From contig NZ_KZ819073.1 in NCBI RefSeq assembly GCF_003115855.1, forward strand, positions 62,001-126,000: DNA of 64,000 nt. The letters run 5' to 3'. A program made the position numbers and the translations under genes. This document shows, one piece after another, positions 1-8,494 of the stretch (positions are counted from its first letter, which is position 1; the number at the start of each line of letters is the position of its first letter). The stretch is from Brenneria corticis (lineage in GTDB: Bacteria > Pseudomonadota > Gammaproteobacteria > Enterobacterales > Enterobacteriaceae). The notes below the pieces were generated by a model. That model searched no databases and was not told where the DNA came from. It was given only the letters and a program-made list of their open reading frames with translations.

Positions 1-420
1 CAGCGGGCGGTGACCCGACTGGCCGCGATGCAGCGCACCGATGAAGAGCTGGAGCATATCCGGGCGGCCAACACCTTGTATATGCAGGCCGTCGCCAGCG
101 ACGATTTCAGCCTGATGACGGAAAAAAATAAAATTTTCCATCTGGCCGTCGCCAAAGCCGGGAAAAACCACTATCTGTCATCCCATTATGAACGCTTGCT
201 GGAAGAGGGACAGCGGCTGCAGCATTTGCAGTTCGAGCATATGGCCCGCGGCGACGCGCCGATGAAGCTGGGACGGGATCACGATGAGATGATAGAGGCT
301 ATCGCCAGTAAGAACCCCGACGTCGCCGAACGTTCGGCCCACGAACATACGATGTTATTCCAGTCCCGTTTTCTCTATTTTATGCAGCAGAATCTGATTA
401 AGGATATGCCAATCATTTGA
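1..420 (+). CDS. GntR-family regulator, C-terminal FCD domain (partial)
   Basis: The reading frame is open from the first base of the window and stops at 420, so only the C-terminal part (about 139 residues) is visible. The sequence is all helical, with the run AVASDDFSLMTEKNKIFHLA and later HDEMIEAI and ERSAHEHT, which fits the FCD ligand-binding domain of FadR/UxuR-type GntR regulators. The FCD family binds a carboxylate effector through a metal held by Asp/His residues; candidate His residues are visible in FHLA, DHDEM and HEHT. The N-terminal winged helix lies upstream of the window, so the operator and target genes cannot be inferred. The family call is firm; the specificity is unknown. 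Confidence 0.75.
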   Translation, partial: QRAVTRLAAMQRTDEELEHIRAANTLYMQAVASDDFSLMTEKNKIFHLAVAKAGKNHYLSSHYERLLEEGQRLQHLQFEHMARGDAPMKLGRDHDEMIEAIASKNPDVAERSAHEHTMLFQSRFLYFMQQNLIKDMPII

Positions 421-611
421 CCTCGCCTCCCGGCGGCGGCAAACGGCGAGCCGTCGCTGCGGGGCAGGTAAATCGCGCTGATGGCGTCTGTTTTACCGGT
501 CTAACCCGTCTGTTTTCCCTGAAAAAACGGCATAAACGCCGATTTTAATCTATATAAATCATGGAGGGCGCCGCGTCAGCGGCGGCCGGCAATGGGGTTT
601 GTATCGGCGCA

Positions 612-630
612 GGTCTTGCTATAGCAGACC
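612..630. promoter_or_regulatory. Near-palindrome upstream of the DUF421 gene
   Basis: GGTCT and AGACC flank the perfect 8-bp palindrome GCTATAGC, with one extra T on the left side. It lies 27 bp before the DUF421 start codon, in the 236-bp gap after the GntR gene. It could be an operator or a leader hairpin; no protein can be assigned to it. Confidence 0.3.
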
Positions 631-656
631 GCGTAAGGTAGTGGATAAGAGGATAT

Positions 657-1307
657 ATGGAATATTACGGTTTAGTGTTAATCAAGTTCGTCATCGGCTT
701 TTGCATCGTCATCATGCATCTCAATCTTTCAGGAAAAACCCAGCTATCGCAAATGACGCCGGTTGATTTCATCGGCAATTTCGTGCTGGGGGGCATTATC
801 GGCGGGGTGATATACAGCGACAGCATTCCGCTGCATCAATATGTGTTGGTGCTCTTTATCGGCGTCGGGCTGATATCGTTGCTGAATGCCGTGAGTAAGC
901 ATGTGCACCTGTTTCGCGCCATCGCCATCGGCAATCCGCTGCCCATCGTGAAAAAAGGGCGCTTTCTGATGGATAATATTCTGCGCAAGAAAAATAAAAT
1001 CGATATTTTAAATGTCGCTTCACAGCTGCATTCGCAGGGAATCAACGCCTTTCAGCAGGTAACCTATGCCCAGATAGAGCCCAGCGGGCAGCTGACCGTG
1101 GTGTGCGATAACGCGAAAATGCCGTCGGTTATCGTGATGAAAGACGGCAAAGTCAGGCCGGAGGAGCTGAAACAGATAGAAAAGGATCGGGACTGGCTGG
1201 AAAAAGAGCTGAAGCGTCACGATCTGGAGGATGATGACATCTTTATCGCCGAGTTCTGGGATGGCAAGGTGATGTTTATCCTGCGCGACGGCACCATTGT
1301 GAAGTGA
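657..1307 (+). CDS. DUF421 (YetF-like) membrane protein
   Basis: This 216-residue protein has about three N-terminal membrane segments (roughly residues 5-25, 40-58 and 60-85) followed by a soluble alpha/beta domain. The layout and the segments GNFVLGGIIGGVIY and IGNPLPIVKKGRF match the DUF421/YetF family (PF04239). Members are found in Bacillus (YetF, YdfR) and enterobacteria (YcaP). Their biochemical role is not established; a link to spore or envelope physiology is known only for Bacillus paralogues. The C-terminal tail is acidic (DLEDDDIFIAEFWDG). The start at 657 follows the purine-rich stretch GATAAGAGGATAT, which serves as ribosome-binding site. The gene is convergent with the ABC operon downstream. 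Confidence 0.8.
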   Translation: MEYYGLVLIKFVIGFCIVIMHLNLSGKTQLSQMTPVDFIGNFVLGGIIGGVIYSDSIPLHQYVLVLFIGVGLISLLNAVSKHVHLFRAIAIGNPLPIVKKGRFLMDNILRKKNKIDILNVASQLHSQGINAFQQVTYAQIEPSGQLTVVCDNAKMPSVIVMKDGKVRPEELKQIEKDRDWLEKELKRHDLEDDDIFIAEFWDGKVMFILRDGTIVK

Positions 1308-1313
1308 TACGGG

Positions 1314-1334
1314 GGCGCGGCAATCAGCCGCGCC
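1314..1334. terminator. Hairpin between convergent genes
   Basis: The arms GGCGCGGC and GCCGCGCC are separated by AATCA, in the 46-bp gap between the DUF421 gene and the convergent ABC ATPase gene. There is no T-run on either side, so it may act as a weak bidirectional terminator or an RNA-stabilising stem. Confidence 0.4.
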
Positions 1335-1353
1335 GCCTTGCAACCACTTCGGC

Positions 1354-3003
1354 CTACAGGGCCGATGGCTGGCTGCCGGCCCGGACCAGCCGCCGTCCGG
1401 GCACCGCATCCAGCAGTTCGCGCGTATAGGTTTCGGCGGGGGAACCGAACACCTGGGTTGCCGGTCCCTGCTCAACCACGCGTCCATGGCGCAGCACCAC
1501 GATGTGGTGCGCCACTGCGGCGACCACCGCCAAATCGTGCGAAACCAGTACGTAACTCACGCCGAGTTCGCGCTGCAGTTCCCCCAGAAGTTCGAGAATC
1601 TGGGCCTGCACCGAGACGTCGAGCGCCGATACCGGCTCGTCAAGAAACAGCAATTCGGGTTTTAACGCCAGCGCGCGAGCAATGGCCACACGCTGGCGCT
1701 GGCCGCCGGAGAGTTCGCGCGGCAGGCGATTGAGCATGGCGCGCGGCAGTTGCACCTGGTCGATCAGGCTCCTGGCCTCGCTCTCCAGGGCGGCCCCCTT
1801 GAGAAGACCGAAGGCGCGCAAAGGCTCGACGATGCTTTCAAAGATGGTCAGGCGCGGGTCGAGGGAAGCATAGGGGTTTTGCTGTACCAGCTGCATGCGT
1901 CTGCGCAATGGCCGAAACTCCGACCAGCTCAGGCGCGAAAGATCGGTGGCGCCGTCGAAGATGACCCTGCCGGCGGTCGCCTGCTCCAGTCCGAGAGCGA
2001 TACGCAGCGACGTCGTCTTGCCCGAGCCCGACTCGCCTACGATGGCCAGCGTCTGCCCGGCCGCAACGCTAAAGGATACCGCGTCCAGCGCCTGAAAATG
2101 GCTCGCCTGGCCGCGCGCGCCGGGCAGCCTGAACGCCTTGCCCACCTGGTCGAAGCGCAGTATCTCGCGCGTGGGCAAGGCCTGCGCGGCAGGGCGCGGC
2201 GGCACATTCAACACCGGCGCCGCCTGCAACAGCATGCGGGTATAGTCGTGCGCGGGCGCGGCCAGCACGGTGGCGGGATCTCCCTGCTCCATAATTCGTC
2301 CGCTCTGCATGATCAGCACGCGGTCGGCACGGTCGGCGGCCACGCCCAAATCATGGGTAATGATAAGCATGGAGATGCCCTGGCTGCGCACCAGCGTCGC
2401 CAAATGGTCGAGAATGCGGCGTTGCACCGTGACGTCGAGCGCCGAGGTCGGTTCGTCCGCAATCAGCAGCCGGGGCCGCCCGGCCACGGCGATGGCGATC
2501 AGTACCCGTTGGCGCTGACCGCCTGAAAGTTCGTGCGGATACTGGCGGGCGCGCAGTAGGGGCTGATCCAAACCGACCTGTTCAAGCAATTCCAGCACGT
2601 CGGCGTCGAGCGCCCGACCTCGCGAGCCGCGAACGCGCCGGACAACTTCGCCGATTTGCCGGCCAATCCGCATGGTTGGGTTAAGCGCCACCATCGGGTC
2701 CTGGGGAACCAGACCGACGGTACGGCCGCGCAGCTGTCGCCAGCGAGTCTCGGAGAAATGCGTAACGTCGTCGCCGGCGATGGCGATCTTTCCTCCGGTG
2801 ATGCGCGCGTTGCCCGCCAGCAGTCCCATCAGCGCGCCGGCCAGCGTAGACTTGCCGGAGCCCGACTCGCCGACGATGGCGACGGTCTCGCCGGGAAATA
2901 TCGACAGACTGACGTCATTTACCGCTCTGATATCCCGGGTTTGGACCTGATATTTTACGTGCAGATTTTCCACCGTCACCAGCGGCTGTTCCGGGCGGCT
3001 CAT
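1354..3003 (-). CDS. Peptide/nickel-type ABC transporter, fused double ATPase
   Basis: This 549-residue cytoplasmic subunit carries two complete ABC cassettes, equivalent to DppD and DppF (or OppD and OppF) joined in one chain, as in GsiA. Cassette 1 has Walker A GESGSGKST at about residues 45-53, signature LSGGQRQR and Walker B LLIADEP. Cassette 2 repeats GESGSGKTT, LSGGQRQR and LLFLDEP. The start is the ATG at 3003, which overlaps the stop of the upstream permease gene as ATGA; the frame stays open further upstream, but that stretch is the shadow of the permease gene. It energises the two permeases encoded just before it. The substrate is unknown: a peptide, nickel chelate, glutathione or opine-like compound are all possible. 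Confidence 0.9.
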   Translation of the reverse strand: MSRPEQPLVTVENLHVKYQVQTRDIRAVNDVSLSIFPGETVAIVGESGSGKSTLAGALMGLLAGNARITGGKIAIAGDDVTHFSETRWRQLRGRTVGLVPQDPMVALNPTMRIGRQIGEVVRRVRGSRGRALDADVLELLEQVGLDQPLLRARQYPHELSGGQRQRVLIAIAVAGRPRLLIADEPTSALDVTVQRRILDHLATLVRSQGISMLIITHDLGVAADRADRVLIMQSGRIMEQGDPATVLAAPAHDYTRMLLQAAPVLNVPPRPAAQALPTREILRFDQVGKAFRLPGARGQASHFQALDAVSFSVAAGQTLAIVGESGSGKTTSLRIALGLEQATAGRVIFDGATDLSRLSWSEFRPLRRRMQLVQQNPYASLDPRLTIFESIVEPLRAFGLLKGAALESEARSLIDQVQLPRAMLNRLPRELSGGQRQRVAIARALALKPELLFLDEPVSALDVSVQAQILELLGELQRELGVSYVLVSHDLAVVAAVAHHIVVLRHGRVVEQGPATQVFGSPAETYTRELLDAVPGRRLVRAGSQPSAL

Positions 3004-3911
3004 CGCTGCAGCTCCTCCAGGGTTTTGGCGATGTGGTTGAGGCTGAACACCACCAGCGCAACGAACAATCCAGGGAGCAAAGAAACCCACGGGGCGGTCA
3101 TCAGATAACCGCGCCCTTCGGAAATCAGCGTACCCCATTCGGCGGCCGGCGGCTGGGCGCCGAACCCGAGGAAGCTCAAGGCCGCGACCGCCAGCACGGC
3201 GCCGCCGAATTCGAGAATCACCAGCACCACCACGGGTCCGCAGGAATTGGGTAAAATATGCCTCCAGATAATCATCAACCAATTGGTGCCGCACAGGCGC
3301 GCGGCCTCCACGAAGGGAAGGGCCTTGACCTTTAGCACCTCCGAGCGAGTGGTTCTGGCGAAGGCAGGAATGCTTCCCACGCCCACGGCGATAGCCACCT
3401 GGAGGGTGCCGAAACCTATCGCGGTCACAATTGCCAGGGCCAGGAGAAGCGCGGGAATGGCCAAGGTCACGTCGACTATCCTCATCAGCGCGGCATCCAC
3501 CTTTCCCCCTGAAAAACCCGAAAAAACCCCCAGCAGCAGCCCAACTACCGCGGCGATCAGGATGGCGAGCACGGTTGCCTGAATGGTCAGCTTTGAACCG
3601 TAAAGCACCCTGGTGAAGAGATCGCGCCCGACGTGGTCCGTGCCGAAAAGATGTTCCCACGAAGGCGGCAGGATTTTATCGGCCGGAGAGGTGGCGAAGG
3701 GATCCTGGCTGGTAAACCAATCCGGGAAAACGGCCGCGGTGACGACAAAAAGAATAAACAGTATCGCCAGAGCGAATCCCGGCCGCCGAATCAGTAGCCC
3801 GAGGGCCTGAGCCAGCCTGGCCCGCCAGATTTCCGGCCGCGTGGCGTCGTCGTCCCACTCGCTGGCGTTATCAGCCAGTCGCGGGCGTGAATTTACTTCA
3901 CTGCTGTTCAT
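3000..3911 (-). CDS. Peptide/nickel-type ABC transporter permease (DppC-like)
   Basis: This 303-residue inner-membrane protein has about six transmembrane segments and an N-terminal cytoplasmic extension, as is usual for DppC/OppC permeases. After the first membrane span comes the OppC-type segment with DPFATSPADKILPPS and FGTDHVGRDLFTRVLYG, typical of the family. The EAA loop that contacts the ATPase is visible near FVEAARLCGTNW. It overlaps its neighbours by ATGA on both sides (3908-3911 and 3000-3003), showing tight translational coupling within the operon. It should pair with the DppB-like permease to form the channel. Confidence 0.9.
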   Translation of the reverse strand: MNSSEVNSRPRLADNASEWDDDATRPEIWRARLAQALGLLIRRPGFALAILFILFVVTAAVFPDWFTSQDPFATSPADKILPPSWEHLFGTDHVGRDLFTRVLYGSKLTIQATVLAILIAAVVGLLLGVFSGFSGGKVDAALMRIVDVTLAIPALLLALAIVTAIGFGTLQVAIAVGVGSIPAFARTTRSEVLKVKALPFVEAARLCGTNWLMIIWRHILPNSCGPVVVLVILEFGGAVLAVAALSFLGFGAQPPAAEWGTLISEGRGYLMTAPWVSLLPGLFVALVVFSLNHIAKTLEELQR

Positions 3912-4858
3912 GTGACTTTCTCGACGTGACGTATGCGGGGATCGATGACGAGATAGAGCAAATCGACTATCAGGTTCGTCACCACAAAGGCGGTTGCCGC
4001 AATCACCACGATGGCCAGGACGACGGGAACGTCCTGAGCCAGTACGGCTTCCTGGGCCAATCTGCCGATTCCTACCCGCGAAAACACGGTCTCCGTGGTT
4101 ACCGCTCCGGTAACGGTCGAGCCGATCAGCAGTCCCAGAATGGTGAGCGTGGGAAGGGCCGCATTTTTGAGCGCGTGCCTGGTGTAAACCGCAAAATGGG
4201 ATATTCCCTTCGCCTTCGCGGTCTGGATGTAGGGCTCTTTGAGCGTGTCATTCAAGCTGCGGATTAGCACCTGCGCCAGCACCGCCGCCGACGGCAGCGC
4301 CATGGTAATGCTGGGCAGAATCAGGGTCTTCCATCCGTTTGAACCGCTTGAGGGAAGCCACCCCAAACCGAATGCGACCACTTGAATCAGCAGCAGGCCG
4401 ACCCAGAATGACGGCAGCGAAACGCCGAGGACCGGCAGGCGGCTCAGGAAAACCTTGAGCGGCTTCCACTGCACATAGGTCGCCGCAATGGCGACGCTCA
4501 ATCCGAGCGCCAGGGCAAAAACCACCGAAACCGCGCCCAGTAACGCGGTGCTCGGCAGCCGGGAAAAGACGATCTCGTTAACCGACTGGCTTTTGGTGGC
4601 CGAGGTTCCGAAGTCTCCCTGCAGAATACCCGCCAGGTGTGAGAAATACTGCGCGATCGGGCCCTTATCCAGCCCGTAGTATTCTTTGACTTGCTGTAGT
4701 TCCTGCGGGGAAAGCGCGTCTATCTGGAGATCGTTGGTGGCAAGCAAATACACCAGCGTATCGCCCGGCAGAACATAAAGTATGATATACGACGCCGTGT
4801 AAGCCAGCCACAGCACTAAAATGGCCTGCAGGAACCGTCTAACGATATAGCCGGTCAT
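3908..4858 (-). CDS. Peptide/nickel-type ABC transporter permease (DppB-like)
   Basis: This 316-residue inner-membrane permease starts MTGYIVRRFLQAILVLW, a classic DppB/OppB N-terminus. It has about six transmembrane segments and the conserved LGLDKGPIAQYFSHLAGIL-like periplasmic stretch. The ATPase-contacting EAA loop lies around YIQTAKAKGIS. The start codon shares one base with the stop of the substrate-binding protein gene (TAATG at 4856-4860), and its own stop overlaps the next permease start. This is one half of the translocation pore of the importer. Confidence 0.9.
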   Translation of the reverse strand: MTGYIVRRFLQAILVLWLAYTASYIILYVLPGDTLVYLLATNDLQIDALSPQELQQVKEYYGLDKGPIAQYFSHLAGILQGDFGTSATKSQSVNEIVFSRLPSTALLGAVSVVFALALGLSVAIAATYVQWKPLKVFLSRLPVLGVSLPSFWVGLLLIQVVAFGLGWLPSSGSNGWKTLILPSITMALPSAAVLAQVLIRSLNDTLKEPYIQTAKAKGISHFAVYTRHALKNAALPTLTILGLLIGSTVTGAVTTETVFSRVGIGRLAQEAVLAQDVPVVLAIVVIAATAFVVTNLIVDLLYLVIDPRIRHVEKVT

Positions 4859-6513
4859 TACTTTTCGATCCAGATATCATTGACGTGGAGAAAGGTTTCT
4901 CCGCTGAATTTCACCCCGTGGACCTTGGAGCCGACAGCCGCCTGCTGGGTACGCGCAAAAATCGGGAAATAGGCGTTTTCCTGCAAAATAAAGTTCTGCG
5001 CATCCTTATAGATAGCCTTGCGCGCCGCCGGATCCGCTTCAGCCAGCCCCTTGTCGAGCAGCTCTTGCAGTTTCAGCTGCGCCTGCGCGGTAAAACGATT
5101 TTTTGACACGGCGGATCCCGAATAACGAACGTCCGAGTGGGATTGGATCACCGCGGGATCGCCGCGCGTCAGAACCCCGCGTTGCAGATCGTAATTGCCG
5201 GAGACATAGCGGGCATTAGCCTCGCCTGCCGTCACCGGCTGCAAGATCAATTCAAAACCTACTTGCCTGACCTGATCCTGGACCAGCACGTCTCCCGGCT
5301 TTTCCTCGGTAATCGGATAAACAACCGTCAGCCTTTTCCCATCGCGATAGCGATAGCCGTCGTCGGCGACCAGCCAGCCCGCCTTTTCAAGCAGTTGCGC
5401 CGCGCCCTGCGGATCGTGGGTCAAACCGTCGGCCTGGGATTGGTAATATAAGGTTGACGGCTCCAGAACGCCTTCGGCCACCGGGAAATGTTGGCCGTAA
5501 ATCGTCGCCGCGTAGCTTTTCCGATCGATGGCTTTCTGGAAGGCTTGCCGAACCGCGGCGTTGGAAAAGGGCCGGTCATAATTTACATTGGGATATAAAC
5601 TCTCGGTGATGCCCGGAATCGAGCGCTGAATGATATTGAGCCCTTTGCCTTTGATATAATTGTAATCTTCATTGGTAAAGGGATCTCTGGGCCAGGCAAT
5701 ATCGACTTCCCCTGAAATCACGCTTCCGACCCGGTTGCCGCTCTCCGGAATATAACGCACGATAATTTCATCCAGATACGCATCTCCCTTATTTTCACTG
5801 ACCGCGGACGGCCAGGCGTAGCCTGCGCGTTTTTTCAGCACAATGCGTTCCTCCGGCGAGTACTCGGCTAAAATAAAAGGACCGGAGCCGATGATTTTGC
5901 CAAGATTCCGCTCCCGAATAGTGCTGTTTTTGTAGGTGGCCGGCGCTAAAATTCCCAGATTCGTGGTAGACGTGGCCTGTAGGAAAGCGGCGTTGGGAAC
6001 GCTGAAATTGACCTTTATGGTGTATTCATCGACGACTTCCGAGGAAACGTAGCCGTCAATGTAGGATTTTCCGAAAGCGGTCGGAAGCTCCTTGAGCAGC
6101 GCAATATTGGCGTCGAACGAGAGTTTCACCGCCTCGGCGTTAAACTTTTCGCCATTGCTGAACGTAACGTCGTCGCGCAGATAAAATGTGTATTGCGTGG
6201 CGTCATTATTTAATTCCCAGCGGGTGGCCAGCCAGGGAATAATTTCGCCGCTTTGCGGATCCTGGTCGGTGAGTTGATCAACCACCGCCCTTAACACCGA
6301 ACGATGCTCGATCCAGTAAACCTGAAACGGGTCGATGCTGACCAGAGCGGTGTTGTCGCTGCGAAAAGCAATATCCAGGGCTCCGCCGCGCTGGATCTCT
6401 GCCGACTGCGCCTGCGCCGGCAGGGATAGGCCGCCGACAAGCCCGCAGGCCGAGATGGCGGCGGCCAGGATGAGGCCGGAAAGGCGATTGAAATCACGTC
6501 TGGGGAAATTCAT
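4858..6513 (-). CDS. Family 5 extracellular solute-binding protein
   Basis: This 551-residue periplasmic binding protein belongs to SBP family 5 (DppA/OppA/NikA type). After the export signal come the typical segments LATRWELNNDATQYTFYLRD and, later, VNYDRPFSNAAVRQAFQKAI. The N-terminus MNFPRRDFNRLSGL contains RRDF, resembling a twin-arginine motif, then a hydrophobic stretch, ending in PAQAQS as a probable cleavage site. A lipobox-like ISAC lies inside the hydrophobic stretch, so Tat export, Sec export or lipidation cannot be separated by eye. It is first in the four-gene operon. The ligand is not predictable from sequence. Confidence 0.88.
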   Translation of the reverse strand: MNFPRRDFNRLSGLILAAAISACGLVGGLSLPAQAQSAEIQRGGALDIAFRSDNTALVSIDPFQVYWIEHRSVLRAVVDQLTDQDPQSGEIIPWLATRWELNNDATQYTFYLRDDVTFSNGEKFNAEAVKLSFDANIALLKELPTAFGKSYIDGYVSSEVVDEYTIKVNFSVPNAAFLQATSTTNLGILAPATYKNSTIRERNLGKIIGSGPFILAEYSPEERIVLKKRAGYAWPSAVSENKGDAYLDEIIVRYIPESGNRVGSVISGEVDIAWPRDPFTNEDYNYIKGKGLNIIQRSIPGITESLYPNVNYDRPFSNAAVRQAFQKAIDRKSYAATIYGQHFPVAEGVLEPSTLYYQSQADGLTHDPQGAAQLLEKAGWLVADDGYRYRDGKRLTVVYPITEEKPGDVLVQDQVRQVGFELILQPVTAGEANARYVSGNYDLQRGVLTRGDPAVIQSHSDVRYSGSAVSKNRFTAQAQLKLQELLDKGLAEADPAARKAIYKDAQNFILQENAYFPIFARTQQAAVGSKVHGVKFSGETFLHVNDIWIEK

Positions 6514-6923
6514 TGTTCACTCCTGTTATGGCGCGGAATTCGAACTGCCGGGAGGGCATAAAGTCCCATGGAAGACTTTTCATCGCCGCAGGGCAGGCAA
6601 ACGCAAACTATGTTAATTTGCGGCAATAAAATATCTCTTTATTCTTGATATTTAATGGAATCCTGGAGGTAAACGTTTTTGGATGCAAACAAGAAAATCG
6701 GATAAATAATTGTATTTTTCGTCTATCGACGGGCGGTATTGAATAAATCCAACCCTTTACCAGCCTTATAATACCTTTCCCCCGTTTCCCGGTCGGCGGA
6801 GAAAGGAATAAAACGCCGACTACTCACCGTGGCGATAAAACGTTAAAATGTCCGTCGTTGGTTATGCCATCTTTGATTTTATTGAATTTTTACATAAACT
6901 TTATTCTTTTCAGGAATTTTATA
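6514..6923. other. 410-bp intergenic region between divergent SBP and yjdM genes
   Basis: No convincing gene is seen. The region is AT-rich compared with its flanks and should hold divergent promoters. Near the SBP gene it contains the inverted repeat CGCAAA (6602-6607) / TTTGCG (6617-6622), which could be an operator. On the yjdM side, TATAAT at about 6767 is a candidate -10 box. The in-frame ATG at 6858, upstream of the yjdM start, has no family similarity and is rejected as the start. Confidence 0.5.
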
Positions 6924-7265
6924 ATGCAACAGCTACCTAATTGTCCTAAATGTCACTCTGAGTACACCTGGCAGGATAATGAATTACTCAACTGCCCTGA
7001 GTGCGGACATGTATGGGCAATGGACGGTGATTCGGCCGCTCAGGAGGAAGGGCCGATCGTCAGGGACGCCAATGGCAATCTGCTGGCGGACGGCGATACG
7101 GTGACGGTAGTTAAGGATCTGAAAGTAAAGGGAAGTTCCTCAACGCTGAAAATCGGCACCCGGGTTAAAGGCATTCGCCTCGTCGAAGGCGACCATAATA
7201 TTGATTGCAAGATTGACGGTTTTGGCGCCATGAAGCTGAAGTCCGAGTTTGTGAAGAAAAACTGA
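6924..7265 (+). CDS. yjdM: YjdM/PhnA zinc-ribbon protein
   Basis: This 113-residue cytoplasmic protein has an N-terminal zinc ribbon (CPKCHSEYTWQDNELLNCPEC, cysteines at about residues 7, 10, 26 and 29) and a C-terminal beta-barrel domain with VVKDLKVKGSS and IDGFGAMKLKSEFVKKN. This is the PhnA/YjdM family. In E. coli the gene lies beside, but is not needed for, the phosphonate operon; its role remains unclear and it is not phosphonoacetate hydrolase. The start at 6924 (MQQLPNCPKC) matches family N-termini and follows AGGA. No phn genes are nearby. Confidence 0.92.
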   Translation: MQQLPNCPKCHSEYTWQDNELLNCPECGHVWAMDGDSAAQEEGPIVRDANGNLLADGDTVTVVKDLKVKGSSSTLKIGTRVKGIRLVEGDHNIDCKIDGFGAMKLKSEFVKKN

Positions 7266-7277
7266 CGGCGGAACGCG

Positions 7278-7297
7278 GCGCCCTGACGTCAGGGCGC
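7278..7297 (+). terminator. Perfect palindrome after yjdM
   Basis: The 20-bp perfect palindrome GCGCCCTGACGTCAGGGCGC lies 12 bp after the yjdM stop. The following bases (AGCCGTTATTACG) are not T-rich, so it is a weak intrinsic terminator or an RNA-stabilising stem. Confidence 0.5.
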
Positions 7298-7373
7298 AGC
7301 CGTTATTACGTCAGGCAATACTGGCCGCAGCCGCTATCCTTTTCTTATCTTAATCTGCTTATACGGACACCCA

Positions 7374-8468
7374 ATGCGTCATTTGGCTACTCTCTTTTCA
7401 CTGATTGTTTTGCTCTCAGCCTGTAGCAGTAAGCCCGCGCCTCCGCCTCCGACGACCGTCGCCGCGCAGGGAAATCCTTTTAAGGGCGGCGGCTTTCTGC
7501 TTGAGCCCGCGCCGTCGGGGCATCTGCTGGGGGGCGATTTCGCCTTTAATCCGGCGACCAGCCGCTTTGTGGACAAAATGGTGAGCGAGCACGGCTTCGA
7601 TCGCCGGCAGCTGCATGACGTACTGGCCCAGGCGCGGCGGCTGGACTGGGTGCTGCGCCTGATGGACAGGCAGGCGCCGACTTCACGCCCTCCGTCCGGA
7701 CCTAATGGCGCCTGGATCCGCTATCGCAACCAGTTCATCACGCCGGATAACGTGCAAAACGGCGTGCTTTTCTGGAATCAACATCAGGATGCGCTGCAGC
7801 GCGCCTGGGAAATATACGGCGTACCTCCAGAGATTATCGTCGGTATTATCGGCGTTGAAACCCGCTGGGGACGCGTGCTGGGCAAGACGCGCATTATTGA
7901 TGCGCTGGCGACGCTGGCGTTCGACTATCCACGCCGCGCCGACTATTTTACCGGCGAGCTGGAAACCTTCCTGCTGATGGCCCGCAATGAGGGGAATGAC
8001 CCGCTCAGCCTGCGCGGCTCCTACGCCGGCGCGATGGGCTACGGTCAGTTTATGCCTTCGTCGTTTAAAAACTATGCGGTGGATTTTGACGGCAACGGCC
8101 ATATCAACCTGTGGGATCCGGTGGATGCCATCGGCAGCGTGGCCAACTACTTCAAGGCTCACGGCTGGGTCAAAGGGGGCGTTGTGGCGGTGCCGGCCGT
8201 CGGTCAGGCGCCGTTGCTGGAGCATGGCTTCAGCACGCGCTACTCCCTCGCCACGTTGCAGGCCGCCGGACTGCGGCCGCAAAGCACGCTGGGCGGCTAC
8301 CAGGAGGCCAGCCTGCTGCGGCTGGATGTCGGCAGCGGATACCAATACTGGTACGGTTTGCCCAATTTTTACACCATCACCCGCTACAACCGCAGCACCC
8401 ACTACGCGATGGCGGTATGGCAGCTGGGCGAAGCGGTGGGCCGGGCGCGGCAGGGCGGCGTTTACTGA
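7374..8468 (+). CDS. mltB: Membrane-bound lytic murein transglycosylase B
   Basis: This is a 364-residue outer-membrane lipoprotein that cleaves the glycan strand of peptidoglycan, forming 1,6-anhydro-muramyl ends. The lipobox is LLSAC with Cys17. The catalytic Glu is in GIIGVETRWGR at residue 162, the same position as in E. coli MltB. The EF-hand-like calcium loop DFDGNGHINLWDP and the segment AGAMGYGQFMPSSF follow. The length equals the family norm. It is convergent with the lipoprotein hydrolase gene downstream. In E. coli mltB has a different location, so this placement is lineage-specific. Confidence 0.95.
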   Translation: MRHLATLFSLIVLLSACSSKPAPPPPTTVAAQGNPFKGGGFLLEPAPSGHLLGGDFAFNPATSRFVDKMVSEHGFDRRQLHDVLAQARRLDWVLRLMDRQAPTSRPPSGPNGAWIRYRNQFITPDNVQNGVLFWNQHQDALQRAWEIYGVPPEIIVGIIGVETRWGRVLGKTRIIDALATLAFDYPRRADYFTGELETFLLMARNEGNDPLSLRGSYAGAMGYGQFMPSSFKNYAVDFDGNGHINLWDPVDAIGSVANYFKAHGWVKGGVVAVPAVGQAPLLEHGFSTRYSLATLQAAGLRPQSTLGGYQEASLLRLDVGSGYQYWYGLPNFYTITRYNRSTHYAMAVWQLGEAVGRARQGGVY

Positions 8469-8477
8469 TATCGCGAC

Positions 8478-8494
8478 GTCGGCCGCGGGCCGAC
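8478..8494. terminator. Hairpin between mltB and the hydrolase gene
   Basis: GTCGGCC and GGCCGAC, separated by GCG, form a short GC-rich hairpin in the 25-bp gap between convergent genes. There is no T-run; the terminator function is tentative. Confidence 0.35.

Noticed and set aside
3003..3660. N-terminal extension of the fused ATPase to 768 residues
   Set aside because: The extension overlaps the permease gene in another frame and contains no ABC motifs; the ATG at 3003 overlapping the permease stop is the natural start.
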